64,000 bases of DNA from an uncultured Oscillospiraceae bacterium (GTDB taxonomy: Bacteria > Bacillota > Clostridia > Oscillospirales > Oscillospiraceae): NCBI GenBank assembly GCA_944385475.1, contig CALWXJ010000008.1, forward strand, positions 17,217-81,216, read 5' to 3'. The position numbers were made by a program, and so were the translations under genes. Positions 17,033 to 25,157 of the stretch are shown here, one piece after another. Numbering within the stretch: position 1 is the stretch's first letter; every line of letters starts with the position of its first letter. Under the pieces are notes generated by a model. That model ran no database searches and was not told where the DNA came from. It was given only the letters and a program-made list of their open reading frames with translations.

Positions 17033-17703
17033 AGATTTTGGTAGTGGATGACGAGGCCACCCTGGTCAAGGGCATGAAGTTCAATTTGGAAAATGAGGGC
17101 TATCAGGTGGAGTGTGCCTATGACGGGGAGGCTGCCGTGGAGCTGGCCCGCACCGGAAACTTTGACTTACTGGTGCTGGACGTGATGATGCCCAAGGTGG
17201 ACGGGCTGGAGGCCTGCATGCGGATCCGGGAGTTTTCCAATACCCCCATCATCATGCTCACCGCAAAAAGCGAGGATGCAGATAAGCTGATGGGATTTGA
17301 GTGCGGGGCGGACGACTATCTCACAAAGCCCTTCAATATTTTGGAACTGAAGGCCCGCATCCGGGCGCTGCTGCGCCGCAGCGGCCGCCAGCGGGATCAG
17401 GCGGCGCTGCTGACAGCGGGGGACATCACCTTGAACACAGAAGAGCGGGTGGCTATCCGGGACGGTGTGGCAGTGGATCTGACGGCCAAGGAATATGATC
17501 TCATCGAGCTGCTCATGCGGAACCCCCGGCGGGTATACAGCCGGGAAAATCTGATGAACGTGGTGTGGGGCTATACCTATTCCGGGGATTACAGGACGGT
17601 GGATGTCCATATCCGCCGCCTGCGGGAGAAGCTGGAGAAAAACCCTGCGGAGCCGGACCACATCATGACCAAGTGGGGAGTGGGGTACTATTTCAAAGGA
17701 TAA
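17029..17703 (+). CDS. OmpR/PhoB-family response regulator
   Basis: DNA-binding response regulator of 224 aa. The receiver domain at about 1-115 has the acidic pair DDE near residue 7, phosphoacceptor Asp in LLVLDVMMPKVDG near 51, and Lys in LTKPF. The winged-helix domain at about 125-222 ends with the recognition segment YRTVDVHIRRLREKLE. It is encoded directly before its histidine kinase. Targets are unknown. Confidence 0.93.
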   Translation: MKILVVDDEATLVKGMKFNLENEGYQVECAYDGEAAVELARTGNFDLLVLDVMMPKVDGLEACMRIREFSNTPIIMLTAKSEDADKLMGFECGADDYLTKPFNILELKARIRALLRRSGRQRDQAALLTAGDITLNTEERVAIRDGVAVDLTAKEYDLIELLMRNPRRVYSRENLMNVVWGYTYSGDYRTVDVHIRRLREKLEKNPAEPDHIMTKWGVGYYFKG

Positions 17704-17731
17704 TAAGACCCCCTTTTGGGGCAGCCTGCAA

Positions 17732-19117
17732 ATGAAGTTCTGCGTCAGCTACCTGGCGGTCATCGCCGGAGTGCTGCTGCTTTTGAACACCTATCCCCTG
17801 CGGGTGTCCCAGGACCTGGTGTTTCGCTCCAAAGCCACGACGCTGCAAAACAGCGTCTCCGTCATGGTATACTCCCTGTCCGGTCTGGATGTACTGAACG
17901 AGGAGAATGTGGCCGCGGCCATGGCCGTGGTGGAGGAGACGGGAATGAGCCGTATCCTGGTAACAGACAGCGGCGGAAAGGTCCTCTATGACACCCGGGA
18001 GACGGACAGCGCCCAGGGGCGCTATACCTTTTATTCTGAGATCGTCCAAGCCCTCCTGGGCAACGATGCCTTTTCCTGCACCTATCAAAACGGGGCGTTT
18101 CGCAGCCGAGCCGCTTCGCCGGTGCTGTATCAAAACCAGATCATCGGCGCCGTATACGCCTATGAACTGGATTTGGAGCAGGCTGCCCTTTTGGAGGGAC
18201 TGCAGAGCAACCTGCTGCGCCTGTCCATGATGATCACCCTCATCGTGCTGCTGCTGAGCGTGCTGCTCTCCGCCGCCCTGACGAAGAAGATCAGCCAGCT
18301 GCTCACAGCCATTCGGGAAGTGCGGGAGGGGGCATACAGCCACCGCACCCAGATCGTGGGGCATGATGAGATGGCCCAGATCGGCCATGAGTTCAACCGG
18401 CTGGTGGACCGGCTGCAGACCACGGAAGAGGTCCGGCGCCGCTTTGTCTCCGACGCGTCCCATGAGCTGAAAACACCCCTGGCGGCGATCCGGCTTTTGT
18501 CGGACTCCATTTTGCAAACAGACAACATCGACCCCCAGACCACCAGGGAGTTTGTAACGGATATCGGCCAGGAGGCAGAGCGCCTCAGCCGCATCACCGA
18601 GGATCTTTTGCGGCTGACAAAGCTGGACAGCGGCGTGCTGGAGGCCGCCGCACCGGTGGAGGTGCTGCCGGTGCTGGAGCAGGTGCTGCGGATGATGAGC
18701 CTCATCGCCCAGGAAAAAGAGGTGGATCTGACCTATGGGGCCCAGGAGGGGTGCTGGGTCCTGGCCACCCGGGACGAGGTCCATCAGGTGATCTACAACC
18801 TGGTGGACAACGCCGTGAAATACTGCGGAGCGAAAAAGACCGTCCAGGTCCAGCTGCGCGCAGAGCGGGAGTGGGTGACCCTGCAGGTGTGCGACAACGG
18901 TCCCGGGATCCCGGAGGAGGATCTGCCCCGGGTATTCGAGCGGTTTTACCGGGTGGACAAGGCCCGCTCCCGGGCTGCCGGAGGCACGGGCCTGGGTCTG
19001 GCCATCGTCAGCGACACAGTGCGCCGCCGGGGCGGAGAGGTGAAGGTTGCCAACCGCCTGGGCGGCGGGTGCTGCTTCAGTGTCCGCTGGCCCCGGCTGG
19101 AAAGGAGCGGCTCATGA
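17732..19117 (+). CDS. Sensor histidine kinase
   Basis: 461-aa membrane kinase and partner of the preceding regulator. Membrane helices lie at about 7-23 and 160-185, enclosing an extracytoplasmic sensor domain of about 135 residues. HAMP, HisKA (DASHELKTPLAAIRLL, phospho-His), and HATPase_c with N box NLVDNAVKY, G1 box DNGPGIP and G2 box GGTGLGLAIV follow. No clear ribosome site precedes the ATG, which lies 28 bp after the regulator stop. The stop overlaps the next gene by 4 bp. Confidence 0.92.
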   Translation: MKFCVSYLAVIAGVLLLLNTYPLRVSQDLVFRSKATTLQNSVSVMVYSLSGLDVLNEENVAAAMAVVEETGMSRILVTDSGGKVLYDTRETDSAQGRYTFYSEIVQALLGNDAFSCTYQNGAFRSRAASPVLYQNQIIGAVYAYELDLEQAALLEGLQSNLLRLSMMITLIVLLLSVLLSAALTKKISQLLTAIREVREGAYSHRTQIVGHDEMAQIGHEFNRLVDRLQTTEEVRRRFVSDASHELKTPLAAIRLLSDSILQTDNIDPQTTREFVTDIGQEAERLSRITEDLLRLTKLDSGVLEAAAPVEVLPVLEQVLRMMSLIAQEKEVDLTYGAQEGCWVLATRDEVHQVIYNLVDNAVKYCGAKKTVQVQLRAEREWVTLQVCDNGPGIPEEDLPRVFERFYRVDKARSRAAGGTGLGLAIVSDTVRRRGGEVKVANRLGGGCCFSVRWPRLERSGS

Positions 19118-19956
19118 AACGGATATGGAGCGGGCTTTTGTGCCTGATGATGCTGCTGGGATGCAGTGCCTCGGGCCAGCCCCAGGGGGAGGAATATGAG
19201 CTCTACTTCCGCGCCCGGGATCTGGAGACCGTCAGCGGAGAAGACGCCTTGGTGACCCGGCCCCTTTATCTGGACTATGCGCCCCAGGGCGTGGAGGAGC
19301 TGGCCCAGGTGCTGATGGAGGCGTTGCTGGAGGGGCCGGAGGATCCGCTGCTGCAAAGCACCCTGCCAGACGGTATGGAGATGCTGTCTTTGACGGTGGA
19401 CGGCAGCCAGGCCACCGTAGATCTGGACACCGCTTACCGGACCCTCTCCGGAGTGGAACTGGCTTTGGCGGATTATGCCATTGTTCTGACACTGACGCAG
19501 CTGCCCCAGATCTATTACGTCAAGATCACAGTGCGGGGAGAGGAACTGAGCTATCGCAGCCAGCAGGTCCTCACCGCCCGGGACGTGTTCCGGATCCCGT
19601 CGGAGGATGTGGTCAGCACCGTGGCGGCGGCGCTGTATTTCCCCAATGAGGAGGGCACACTGGTGGCGGAGACCCGCCAGCTGGAGATCTATGAAGGAGA
19701 GACCCAGGTGGGGACGCTGGTCTGGGCCTTGGAGGACGGCCCCCAGGAAGAGGGGCTGCTGCCCATTATGCCGGAGGGCTTTGGCGTGACTTCTGTGTGG
19801 ATGGAGGAGGACACGTGTTATGTAAACTTCTCCTCTGCAACCATCACAGAGGAGGTGGATCTTGCCCTCATCCAGGAATCTATAGACCGGTCACTGCGGT
19901 CGCTGCAGTCGGTTAACGAGGTATTGTTCCTGGTGGACGGGGAATTTTTGCGATAA
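19114..19956 (+). CDS. GerMN-domain lipoprotein
   Basis: 280-aa predicted lipoprotein. A signal peptide ends in the lipobox LLGC at residues 14-17. Two GerMN domains follow, at about 50-150 and 175-275; GerM of Bacillus has two such domains and acts in sporulation and germination. It starts 4 bp inside the kinase gene with AAAGGAGCGG upstream, so it is co-expressed with the two-component system and may be its output or a signal-sensing accessory protein. That role is inference. Confidence 0.82.
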   Translation: MKRIWSGLLCLMMLLGCSASGQPQGEEYELYFRARDLETVSGEDALVTRPLYLDYAPQGVEELAQVLMEALLEGPEDPLLQSTLPDGMEMLSLTVDGSQATVDLDTAYRTLSGVELALADYAIVLTLTQLPQIYYVKITVRGEELSYRSQQVLTARDVFRIPSEDVVSTVAAALYFPNEEGTLVAETRQLEIYEGETQVGTLVWALEDGPQEEGLLPIMPEGFGVTSVWMEEDTCYVNFSSATITEEVDLALIQESIDRSLRSLQSVNEVLFLVDGEFLR

Positions 19957-19957
19957 A

Positions 19958-19989
19958 GAAAGCGGAGGACCCTTGGGTCCTCCGCTTTT
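19958..19989. terminator. Bidirectional terminator between the GerMN gene and spmB
   Basis: AAGCGGAGGACCC-TT-GGGTCCTCCGCTT stem with A and T flanks, reaching the spmB stop codon. Confidence 0.9.
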
Positions 19990-20509
19990 ATACACCGAAG
20001 AACAGCCTTACTGCGAAGGCAGAGGCCACAAAGCCCGCAAGGTCTGCCGCCAGGGCAGAGGGAACGGTATGGCGGGTACGGACGATGCCGGCAGAGCCGA
20101 AATAGACGGCTATGGCATAGAAGGTGGTCTCTGTGCTGCCCAGCATCACCGCTGCTACCCGGCCGATGTAGCTGTCAGGGCCATAGGATTCCATCAGGTC
20201 ACTGCCGATGGCCAGGGCGCCGCTGCCGGACACGGGGCGGATGAGCATCAGGGGCACCGTTTCCACCGGCACGCCCAGCCACTGCAGGACGGGAGAGCAC
20301 AGCGTGCACAGCCAATCCATGGCGCCGGAGGCGCGGAACATGGATACCGCCGTCAAAAGCCCCACCAGGGAGGGTATGATGCGCAGCAGGACCGTAAGTC
20401 CCTCTTCGGCGCCGTGGGCCAGTGTCTCATAGACGTTGACCCGCTTGCCCATCCCATAGATTGCCACCGCCGAGAGCAGCAGCGGAATGACAAGAGAGCT
20501 GAGGTTCAT
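19988..20509 (-). CDS. spmB: Spore maturation protein B
   Basis: Membrane protein of 173 aa with nucleoside-recognition (Gate) type helices, needed with SpmA for dehydration of the spore core in Bacillus. Recognisable SpmB features are the RPVSGSGAL loop and GSTETTFYAIAVYFG near residues 115-130. It overlaps spmA by 4 bp. The molecular activity of the pair is not established. Confidence 0.92.
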   Translation of the reverse strand: MNLSSLVIPLLLSAVAIYGMGKRVNVYETLAHGAEEGLTVLLRIIPSLVGLLTAVSMFRASGAMDWLCTLCSPVLQWLGVPVETVPLMLIRPVSGSGALAIGSDLMESYGPDSYIGRVAAVMLGSTETTFYAIAVYFGSAGIVRTRHTVPSALAADLAGFVASAFAVRLFFGV

Positions 20510-21090
20510 ACGTCGCCTCCTCCCCAGCGGGAGAGCAGCGTCGCCGTACCCAATCCCACTGCTACGGAGAGGGCGGAGCTGAGCCAGACTGCCGGCAGGA
20601 TGTCAAAGGGGGTTTGAGATCCGCAGGCAGAGCGGACAGAGGCGATGGTGGTGGGCAGCAGCTGGATGGAGGCCGTGTTCATCACCACCAGCAGGCAAAG
20701 CTCATTGCTGGCGACACCGCCGCAGCCCCGGGCCATGCGGCGGGCGGCCCGGATCCCCAGAGGGGTGGCGGCATTGCCCAGCCCCAGGAGGTTTGCGGAG
20801 AAATTGGCGGAGAGCGCCGCCAGGGTCTCCTCGTCCCGGCTGGACTTTGGCATCAGACGGCGCAGCAGGGGGCGGAAAATGCGGGACAGTCCCGCCGAGA
20901 GACCGCACACATTCATGACTTCCATCACGCCGCTCCAAAGGCACAGGACTCCCGCCATGGAAAGGCTCAGCTCAATGGCGGTGGAGGCGCCGGACATGGC
21001 GGCGTCCGCCACTGCGTCCAGCGAGCCGTTGATCAATCCAAAGACCAAAGACAGCACCACCATTCCTGTCCAGATCCACGCCATGGCCAT
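20506..21090 (-). CDS. spmA: Spore maturation protein A
   Basis: Membrane protein of 194 aa, partner of SpmB. Diagnostic stretches are the N-terminal WTGMVVLSLVFGLING and the central NFSANLLGLGNAATPLGI motif. Start ATG with GGAGGGCG about 6 bp upstream. It forms a two-gene operon with spmB, divergent from the AbrB-type gene; the two share a 131-bp AT-rich gap. In Bacillus the operon is controlled by sigma-E, but no clear sigma-E site was found here. Confidence 0.92.
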   Translation of the reverse strand: MAMAWIWTGMVVLSLVFGLINGSLDAVADAAMSGASTAIELSLSMAGVLCLWSGVMEVMNVCGLSAGLSRIFRPLLRRLMPKSSRDEETLAALSANFSANLLGLGNAATPLGIRAARRMARGCGGVASNELCLLVVMNTASIQLLPTTIASVRSACGSQTPFDILPAVWLSSALSVAVGLGTATLLSRWGGGDV

Positions 21091-21142
21091 AGGGCGCCCT
21101 CCTTTTTGAAAATTTGTAATTCAAGAAAAGCACAAATGCGAA

Positions 21143-21172
21143 TTGACAGAATATGACAAATTATGCTATGTT
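21143..21172 (+). promoter_or_regulatory. Sigma-A-type promoter of the AbrB-family gene
   Basis: TTGACA at 21143 and TATGTT at 21167, spacer 18 bp, in an AT-rich stretch 50 bp before the GTG start. Confidence 0.55.
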
Positions 21173-21221
21173 ATTTTTGACACTTGTGTTTAAGATTGCG
21201 GATTTGTGAGGTAAAATTACT

Positions 21222-21464
21222 GTGAAGTCAACTGGCATTGTAAGAAAAGTGGATGAGCTGGGCCGCATTGTGCTGCCCATCGAGATGCGGCGCACCCTGG
21301 ACATCGCAGAAAAGGATGCATTGGAAATCTATGTGGAGGGTTCTTCTGTTATTCTGAAAAAGTACAAACCCAGCTGTATCTTCTGTGACAGCACCAAGGA
21401 CATTGTGACCTATAAGGGAAAGAACATCTGCCCCAAGTGCCTCAAAGAGCTGCAGCAGCTGTAA
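21222..21464 (+). CDS. AbrB/SpoVT-family transition regulator with C-terminal zinc ribbon
   Basis: 80-aa DNA-binding protein. Residues 1-50 are a typical AbrB swapped-hairpin domain (STGIVRKVDELGRIVLPIE). The rest holds two CxxC pairs, CIFC near 52-55 and CPKC near 71-74, which look like a zinc ribbon. AbrB-type proteins repress growth-transition and sporulation genes. The GTG start has GTGAGG upstream. The clostridial form of AbrB has this same zinc tail. Confidence 0.88.
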   Translation: MKSTGIVRKVDELGRIVLPIEMRRTLDIAEKDALEIYVEGSSVILKKYKPSCIFCDSTKDIVTYKGKNICPKCLKELQQL

Positions 21465-21497
21465 CATTGGAATATGGGCCCATTGCGGGCCTAAGTG

Positions 21498-21540
21498 AAA
21501 AAGTGCCTGGGAACCAAGAGCTTGGTTCCCAGGCACTTTT
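21498..21540. terminator. Long bidirectional terminator
   Basis: A near-perfect palindrome (AAAAGTGCCTGGGAACCAAG and its complement) with about 20 bp of stem, between the AbrB gene and the convergent Cys-rich membrane protein gene. Confidence 0.9.
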
Positions 21541-21567
21541 GCCTTTGGAAAAGCGGCGAAGAGGATA

Positions 21568-22428
21568 TCATTGCTCCGCCGCGGTGGCCACAGAGTATGC
21601 AAGGGCCTTTGCTGTTTGATAGAGATAGATGGGTGTCAAGATACTCACCGCCAGCATACCAATGGTACCCGCCAGGGCCAGTAAAAGCCCAATCACATCG
21701 ATGAGCAGTGCCAGCACGGTACCGCCTATGACGATCCCTGTACTGGCGATGTTCCATGTCCACAGCCGCTCCCACTTCTCCGATAGCAAAGAGTCCAGCC
21801 CCCACAAAAGCTCGCTGTGGGCGTGGAACTCGTGGAAGTTCCCCAGCAGAGAAATCCCCAGGGTAGGAAGAGTGAAAATCAGCGACCAGGAGGGCGCCGC
21901 ATTCCCCCAGAGCAGGAGAAAAAGCCCCTGCAGGCCCTGGGCGATCAGCGAGAAGATGCCGGCAGTGCGGTAGTGCTCATTGATGGGAAAAAGTTTTAAA
22001 AGCACGGCGCCATAAGCCAGGCTGCAGAGGATGTACCCGCCTTCCCCTATGAAAGAGAGGGTAGGGAAACGCAGTGCGATGGGCTCTATGCTGCCAAGGT
22101 CCGCTACAATTCCCGCCACCACCAGCCAAAACAGCACCCAGATCCACTTGCCGGCAAAGGCGGCATCCCGCAGCCGCTTTTGTGTCTGCTCCTCTTCCGC
22201 CCGGCGCTTTTGGAGGCGCTGGTCAAAAAGGGATTCCCGGCGGCGCAGGGTGGCACAGCCAGAGGAGAAAAGGCAGGTGGCGCAGGTTTCGTGCCCCTTG
22301 TCCCGGCAGCAGCGGGCGATCTCACATTCGCAGGCATAGGAGCGGCCCGGCCCGTCCTTGCAGCCGGGGCAGGAAGACGTCCTTTGGGGACAGGATGCGC
22401 AGTCTTTTCCGCAGTAGGATGATGCCAT
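21568..22428 (-). CDS. Cys-rich N-terminal domain fused to multi-pass membrane protein
   Basis: 286 aa. Residues 1-55 hold about 11 cysteines in a DUF3795-like pattern (YCGKDCASCPQ, CPGCKDG, CATC), probably binding zinc. A charged, possibly coiled segment follows at about 60-90, then about six membrane helices to the end. Function unknown. The start at 22428 is chosen because AAGGAGG lies 8 bp upstream; the ATG at 22449 is upstream of that site. Confidence 0.75.
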   Translation of the reverse strand: MASSYCGKDCASCPQRTSSCPGCKDGPGRSYACECEIARCCRDKGHETCATCLFSSGCATLRRRESLFDQRLQKRRAEEEQTQKRLRDAAFAGKWIWVLFWLVVAGIVADLGSIEPIALRFPTLSFIGEGGYILCSLAYGAVLLKLFPINEHYRTAGIFSLIAQGLQGLFLLLWGNAAPSWSLIFTLPTLGISLLGNFHEFHAHSELLWGLDSLLSEKWERLWTWNIASTGIVIGGTVLALLIDVIGLLLALAGTIGMLAVSILTPIYLYQTAKALAYSVATAAEQ

Positions 22429-22493
22429 ACAGGGTGCCTCCTTTGCCATACTTCTCCAAAATCCGGCCGGCGTGGTGCGGCGGCCGGGGCACG

Positions 22494-23333
22494 TTATGTC
22501 TCCGGCTGCGCCAAGGCGGCAGCGTACAGCTCATTTTTGGAAAGCCCGGTGGCCTCCGCCACCTCCCGGGCGGCATCTTTCAACCGCTGGCCCTGCTGCT
22601 GCAAAGACCGCACCTGGGCCACGCCCTCCTGGAGGGTGATCCGGTTTCGGGGCAATGGCGCGGCGCCCCCCACCACCAGGACATATTCCCCCTTGGGGGA
22701 TTGCCGGGCATAGTACTCCACCGCCTGGGCGATGGTACAGCGAAGGATCTCCTCGTGAATCTTGGTCATTTCCCGGCACAGCGCCATGGGCCGCTGGGGA
22801 CCGAAGACCTCCTGCAGATCCCCAAGAGTGGACCGGAGCTTGTGGGGCGCTTCGTGAAAGATCATGGTGCGCGTTTCCCCCCGCAGGGCCTCCAGCCGCT
22901 CCCGCCGCTCTTTCTTTCCCACGGGCAAAAAGCCCTCAAATGTAAAACGGCCTGTGGGCAGGCCGCTGACGGCCAGAGCGTTCACCGCGGCGCAGCAGCC
23001 CGGGATGGACACTACAAGCACGCCGTTTTCTCCGCAAAGGCGCACCAAATCCTCACCGGGGTCGGAGATGGCCGGGGTCCCGGCATCCGTCACCAGGGCG
23101 CAGGACTCTCCCCCCAGCAGCCGGGACAGGATCCCCTGGCCCGCGGCGGCATAGTTATGGGCATGGTAACTCACCAGGGGTTTTCGGATCTGAAAGTGGT
23201 TGAGCAGCTTCAAAGATACCCGGGTATCCTCCGCCGCGATGAAGTCCACGCTCTCCAGGGTCTGGATCCCCCGGGGAGAAAGATCCCCCAAATTTCCGAT
23301 GGGGGTGGCCACCAGGTACAATGTGCCGCTCAT
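22494..23333 (-). CDS. rsmI: 16S rRNA (cytidine1402-2'-O)-methyltransferase
   Basis: SAM-dependent enzyme that 2'-O-methylates C1402 in the ribosomal P site. The 279 aa of the tetrapyrrole-methylase fold show all family motifs: ATPIGNLGD at the N-terminus, AEDTRVSLKLL near 35-45 and DAGTPAISDPGE near 85. Its start overlaps the stop of the upstream methyltransferase gene by 4 bp, so the two form an operon. That pairing is common in Clostridia. Confidence 0.95.
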   Translation of the reverse strand: MSGTLYLVATPIGNLGDLSPRGIQTLESVDFIAAEDTRVSLKLLNHFQIRKPLVSYHAHNYAAAGQGILSRLLGGESCALVTDAGTPAISDPGEDLVRLCGENGVLVVSIPGCCAAVNALAVSGLPTGRFTFEGFLPVGKKERRERLEALRGETRTMIFHEAPHKLRSTLGDLQEVFGPQRPMALCREMTKIHEEILRCTIAQAVEYYARQSPKGEYVLVVGGAAPLPRNRITLQEGVAQVRSLQQQGQRLKDAAREVAEATGLSKNELYAAALAQPET

Positions 23334-24064
23334 ACGGTATCCTCCTGCGCTTTGTGGTAAATCTCATTGAGTTCCTCTGTGGGCAACCCCTGGGGAGTCT
23401 GCAGGACCAGAGGCGGTAAGATGGAAAGACCCGGCCGGCCGCCCCGGCGGCCCTCCACCAAAAGGAGAGAGGGGGCATCCCCCGCCTGGTGGCACACCGG
23501 CCGCAGGCGCTTTGGCTCCATCCCGGTGTCCCGCAGGGCACACAGCAGGTCTGTCAGCCGCTCCGGCTTGTGGACCAGGCAGAAACTGCCCCCCCAGGAG
23601 AGCAGATAGGCCGCGGCACGGCACACGTCTTCCAGAGTGCAGCTCTCCTCCATCCGGGCCATTCGGGCCTGGGGATCCCGGGGCGGAAGACCGCTGCCCG
23701 CGGGGTAATAGGGAGGATTGCAGACCACGCAGGAAAAGCTGCCCCCGGGAAGAATCCTGCGAATGTCCCGCACGTCCCCCTGGAGGAAGGACAGCGCCGC
23801 TTCCACATGGTTTTCCCGGGCGGTCCGCCGCCCCAGCTCCACGGCTTTTGGATCCACATCCACCCCAGTGAGAAGCAGCTTGGGCTGGCGCTGCAGCAGC
23901 AAAATACTCAAAAGCCCTGCCCCGCAGCAAAGGTCGCACACCCGCTGCCCGGGGCGCAGCCGGGGCAGGGAGGAGAGGACAAAGGTATCGGTCCCCGGGG
24001 GAAAAAGCCCCTCACTGCGCAAAAACCGCAGCCCGCCGGGACAGAGAAATTCCCATTGCTCCAT
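23330..24064 (-). CDS. tRNA1(Val) adenine-N6-methyltransferase-like protein
   Basis: Rossmann-fold SAM methyltransferase of 244 aa, TrmN6/YfiC type. The SAM loop is DLCCGAGLLSILL at about 45-57, the acidic residue follows in TGVDVDPKAVELG, and the catalytic NPPYY motif, typical of exocyclic amino methylation of adenine, lies near 118-122. The E. coli enzyme modifies A37 of tRNA-Val; the substrate here is inferred. First gene of the pair with rsmI. Confidence 0.85.
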   Translation of the reverse strand: MEQWEFLCPGGLRFLRSEGLFPPGTDTFVLSSLPRLRPGQRVCDLCCGAGLLSILLLQRQPKLLLTGVDVDPKAVELGRRTARENHVEAALSFLQGDVRDIRRILPGGSFSCVVCNPPYYPAGSGLPPRDPQARMARMEESCTLEDVCRAAAYLLSWGGSFCLVHKPERLTDLLCALRDTGMEPKRLRPVCHQAGDAPSLLLVEGRRGGRPGLSILPPLVLQTPQGLPTEELNEIYHKAQEDTV

Positions 24065-24132
24065 CTGTCACCTCCACGGTCATTTCCTTTTATTTATTAT
24101 AGGAGAAAGACGCCTGCGGCGCAAGGGGCAGA

Positions 24133-24172
24133 GAAAAAAACAGCGCCGCGAGCACAAAAGCTCACGGCACTG
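24133..24172 (-). terminator. Terminator of the ferredoxin gene
   Basis: On the minus strand GTGCCGTGAGC pairs imperfectly with GCTCGCGGCGC around a short loop, followed by seven T. Confidence 0.7.
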
Positions 24173-24194
24173 TCATGTACGACCTTCGTTCAGA

Positions 24195-24365
24195 TTACTC
24201 AGAGACGATGGCGCTGGCGGGGCAAGTGGATTCGCAGGAACCGCAATCCAGGCAAGCATCGGCGTCGATGACGTACTGATCGTCACCCTGGCTGATGGCG
24301 CCGGCAGGACAGACGTCCGCGCAGGAACCGCAGCTCAGGCAATCAGAAGTGATTCTGTAAGCCAT
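24195..24365 (-). CDS. 2[4Fe-4S] ferredoxin
   Basis: 56-aa clostridial-type ferredoxin with two clusters: CLSCGSCADVCP near residues 9-20 and CLDCGSCESTCP near 38-49, each a CxxCxxCxxxCP motif. It is a low-potential electron carrier in the cytosol, a likely partner of NfnAB further along. The start at 24365 follows GGAGGTG. Transcribed alone. Confidence 0.95.
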   Translation of the reverse strand: MAYRITSDCLSCGSCADVCPAGAISQGDDQYVIDADACLDCGSCESTCPASAIVSE

Positions 24366-24494
24366 GGGACACACCTCCATAAAAATTATGCGCTTATTTT
24401 AACATATTTAAGGAAAAAAGCAAGGGCCCCCATATAAAATTGCGGTAAAAATTATGGGCGGCTTCCGGCGTTGTTCACAAATTGTTTACATAAA

Positions 24495-24511
24495 GGTCAA
24501 AGAAAGTCAAA
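24495..24511 (+). promoter_or_regulatory. CtsR operator 1
   Basis: GGTCAAA-GAA-AGTCAAA is an exact match to the CtsR heptad direct repeat (RGTCAAA-NAN-RGTCAAA). It lies 10 bp upstream of the -35 of the ctsR operon. Confidence 0.9.
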
Positions 24512-24520
24512 TAAAACCTA

Positions 24521-24548
24521 TTGACAGGGAGAAAAATCGTGCTATACT
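24521..24548 (+). promoter_or_regulatory. Sigma-A promoter of ctsR-mcsA-clpC
   Basis: TTGACA at 24521 and TATACT at 24543, spacer 16 bp, enclosed by the two CtsR operators. Confidence 0.85.
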
Positions 24549-24563
24549 AAGTTCCAGAATAAA

Positions 24564-24586
24564 GGTTAAAGAAAGTCAAAGTCAAA
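24564..24586 (+). promoter_or_regulatory. CtsR operator 2, with an extra half-site
   Basis: GGTTAAA-GAA-AGTCAAA (one mismatch to consensus) is followed directly by another AGTCAAA heptad. It lies over the transcription start region. Confidence 0.82.
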
Positions 24587-24633
24587 GATGAAAACAAAAA
24601 GATGGTATCGCAGTAGAAAGAAGGGGTTATCAA

Positions 24634-25086
24634 GTGGGGATTTCCGATTTGATCGCCGGCTTTCTCCAGGACAGCCTGGACGAAGCGGAAGACGGGGTTT
24701 TGGAGGTGCAGCGCAGTGATCTGGCGCAAAAGTTCAACTGTGTTCCCAGCCAGATCAACTATGTGATGTCCACCCGCTTTTCCCCGGAGCGTGGATATAT
24801 TGTAGAGAGCCGCCGCGGCGGCAACGGCTATATCCGGATCACCCGGGTACGGGTGGACCGGCAGACGCTGCTGATGCATGTGATCAATTCTCTGGGGCAG
24901 GAGATGGATCTTCCCTCCGCCCGGGCTATCGTCAGTAATCTGACGCAATCCGGCGCGGTGGAGCAGAACCTGGGCCAGGCATTGATGGCGGCCATCAGTG
25001 ACAAGGCACTGAAGGCAGTTCCTCGGGAAAACCGGGACGCTGTAAGAGCCGACATCATGAAGCAGGTTTTGATCCTGCAGGTTTAG
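24634..25086 (+). CDS. ctsR: Class III heat-shock repressor CtsR
   Basis: Dimeric winged-helix repressor that senses heat and controls clp genes. The 150 aa have the N-terminal HTH domain with the glycine-rich heat-sensing wing RRGGNGYIRI near residues 59-68, and a C-terminal domain that ClpC/McsB usually binds. GTG start with GAAGGGG about 8 bp upstream. Two CtsR operators in its own promoter show autoregulation. First gene of the operon with mcsA and clpC. Confidence 0.95.
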   Translation: MGISDLIAGFLQDSLDEAEDGVLEVQRSDLAQKFNCVPSQINYVMSTRFSPERGYIVESRRGGNGYIRITRVRVDRQTLLMHVINSLGQEMDLPSARAIVSNLTQSGAVEQNLGQALMAAISDKALKAVPRENRDAVRADIMKQVLILQV

Positions 25087-25157
25087 AACCGGCGGGCAAA
25101 GCAGGCGGCATGAAATGATGAGATGAAAAATGTACAGCATATAGGAGGAATTGGATT

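Noticed and set aside
21091-21160. Sigma-E promoter for spmAB
   Set aside because: A -35-like TCATATT is present on the minus strand, but no acceptable -10 follows at 13-15 bp.
21498-21540. Possible miniature mobile element
   Set aside because: The perfect palindrome has A and T flanks and lies between convergent genes; it is a terminator with no target duplication.
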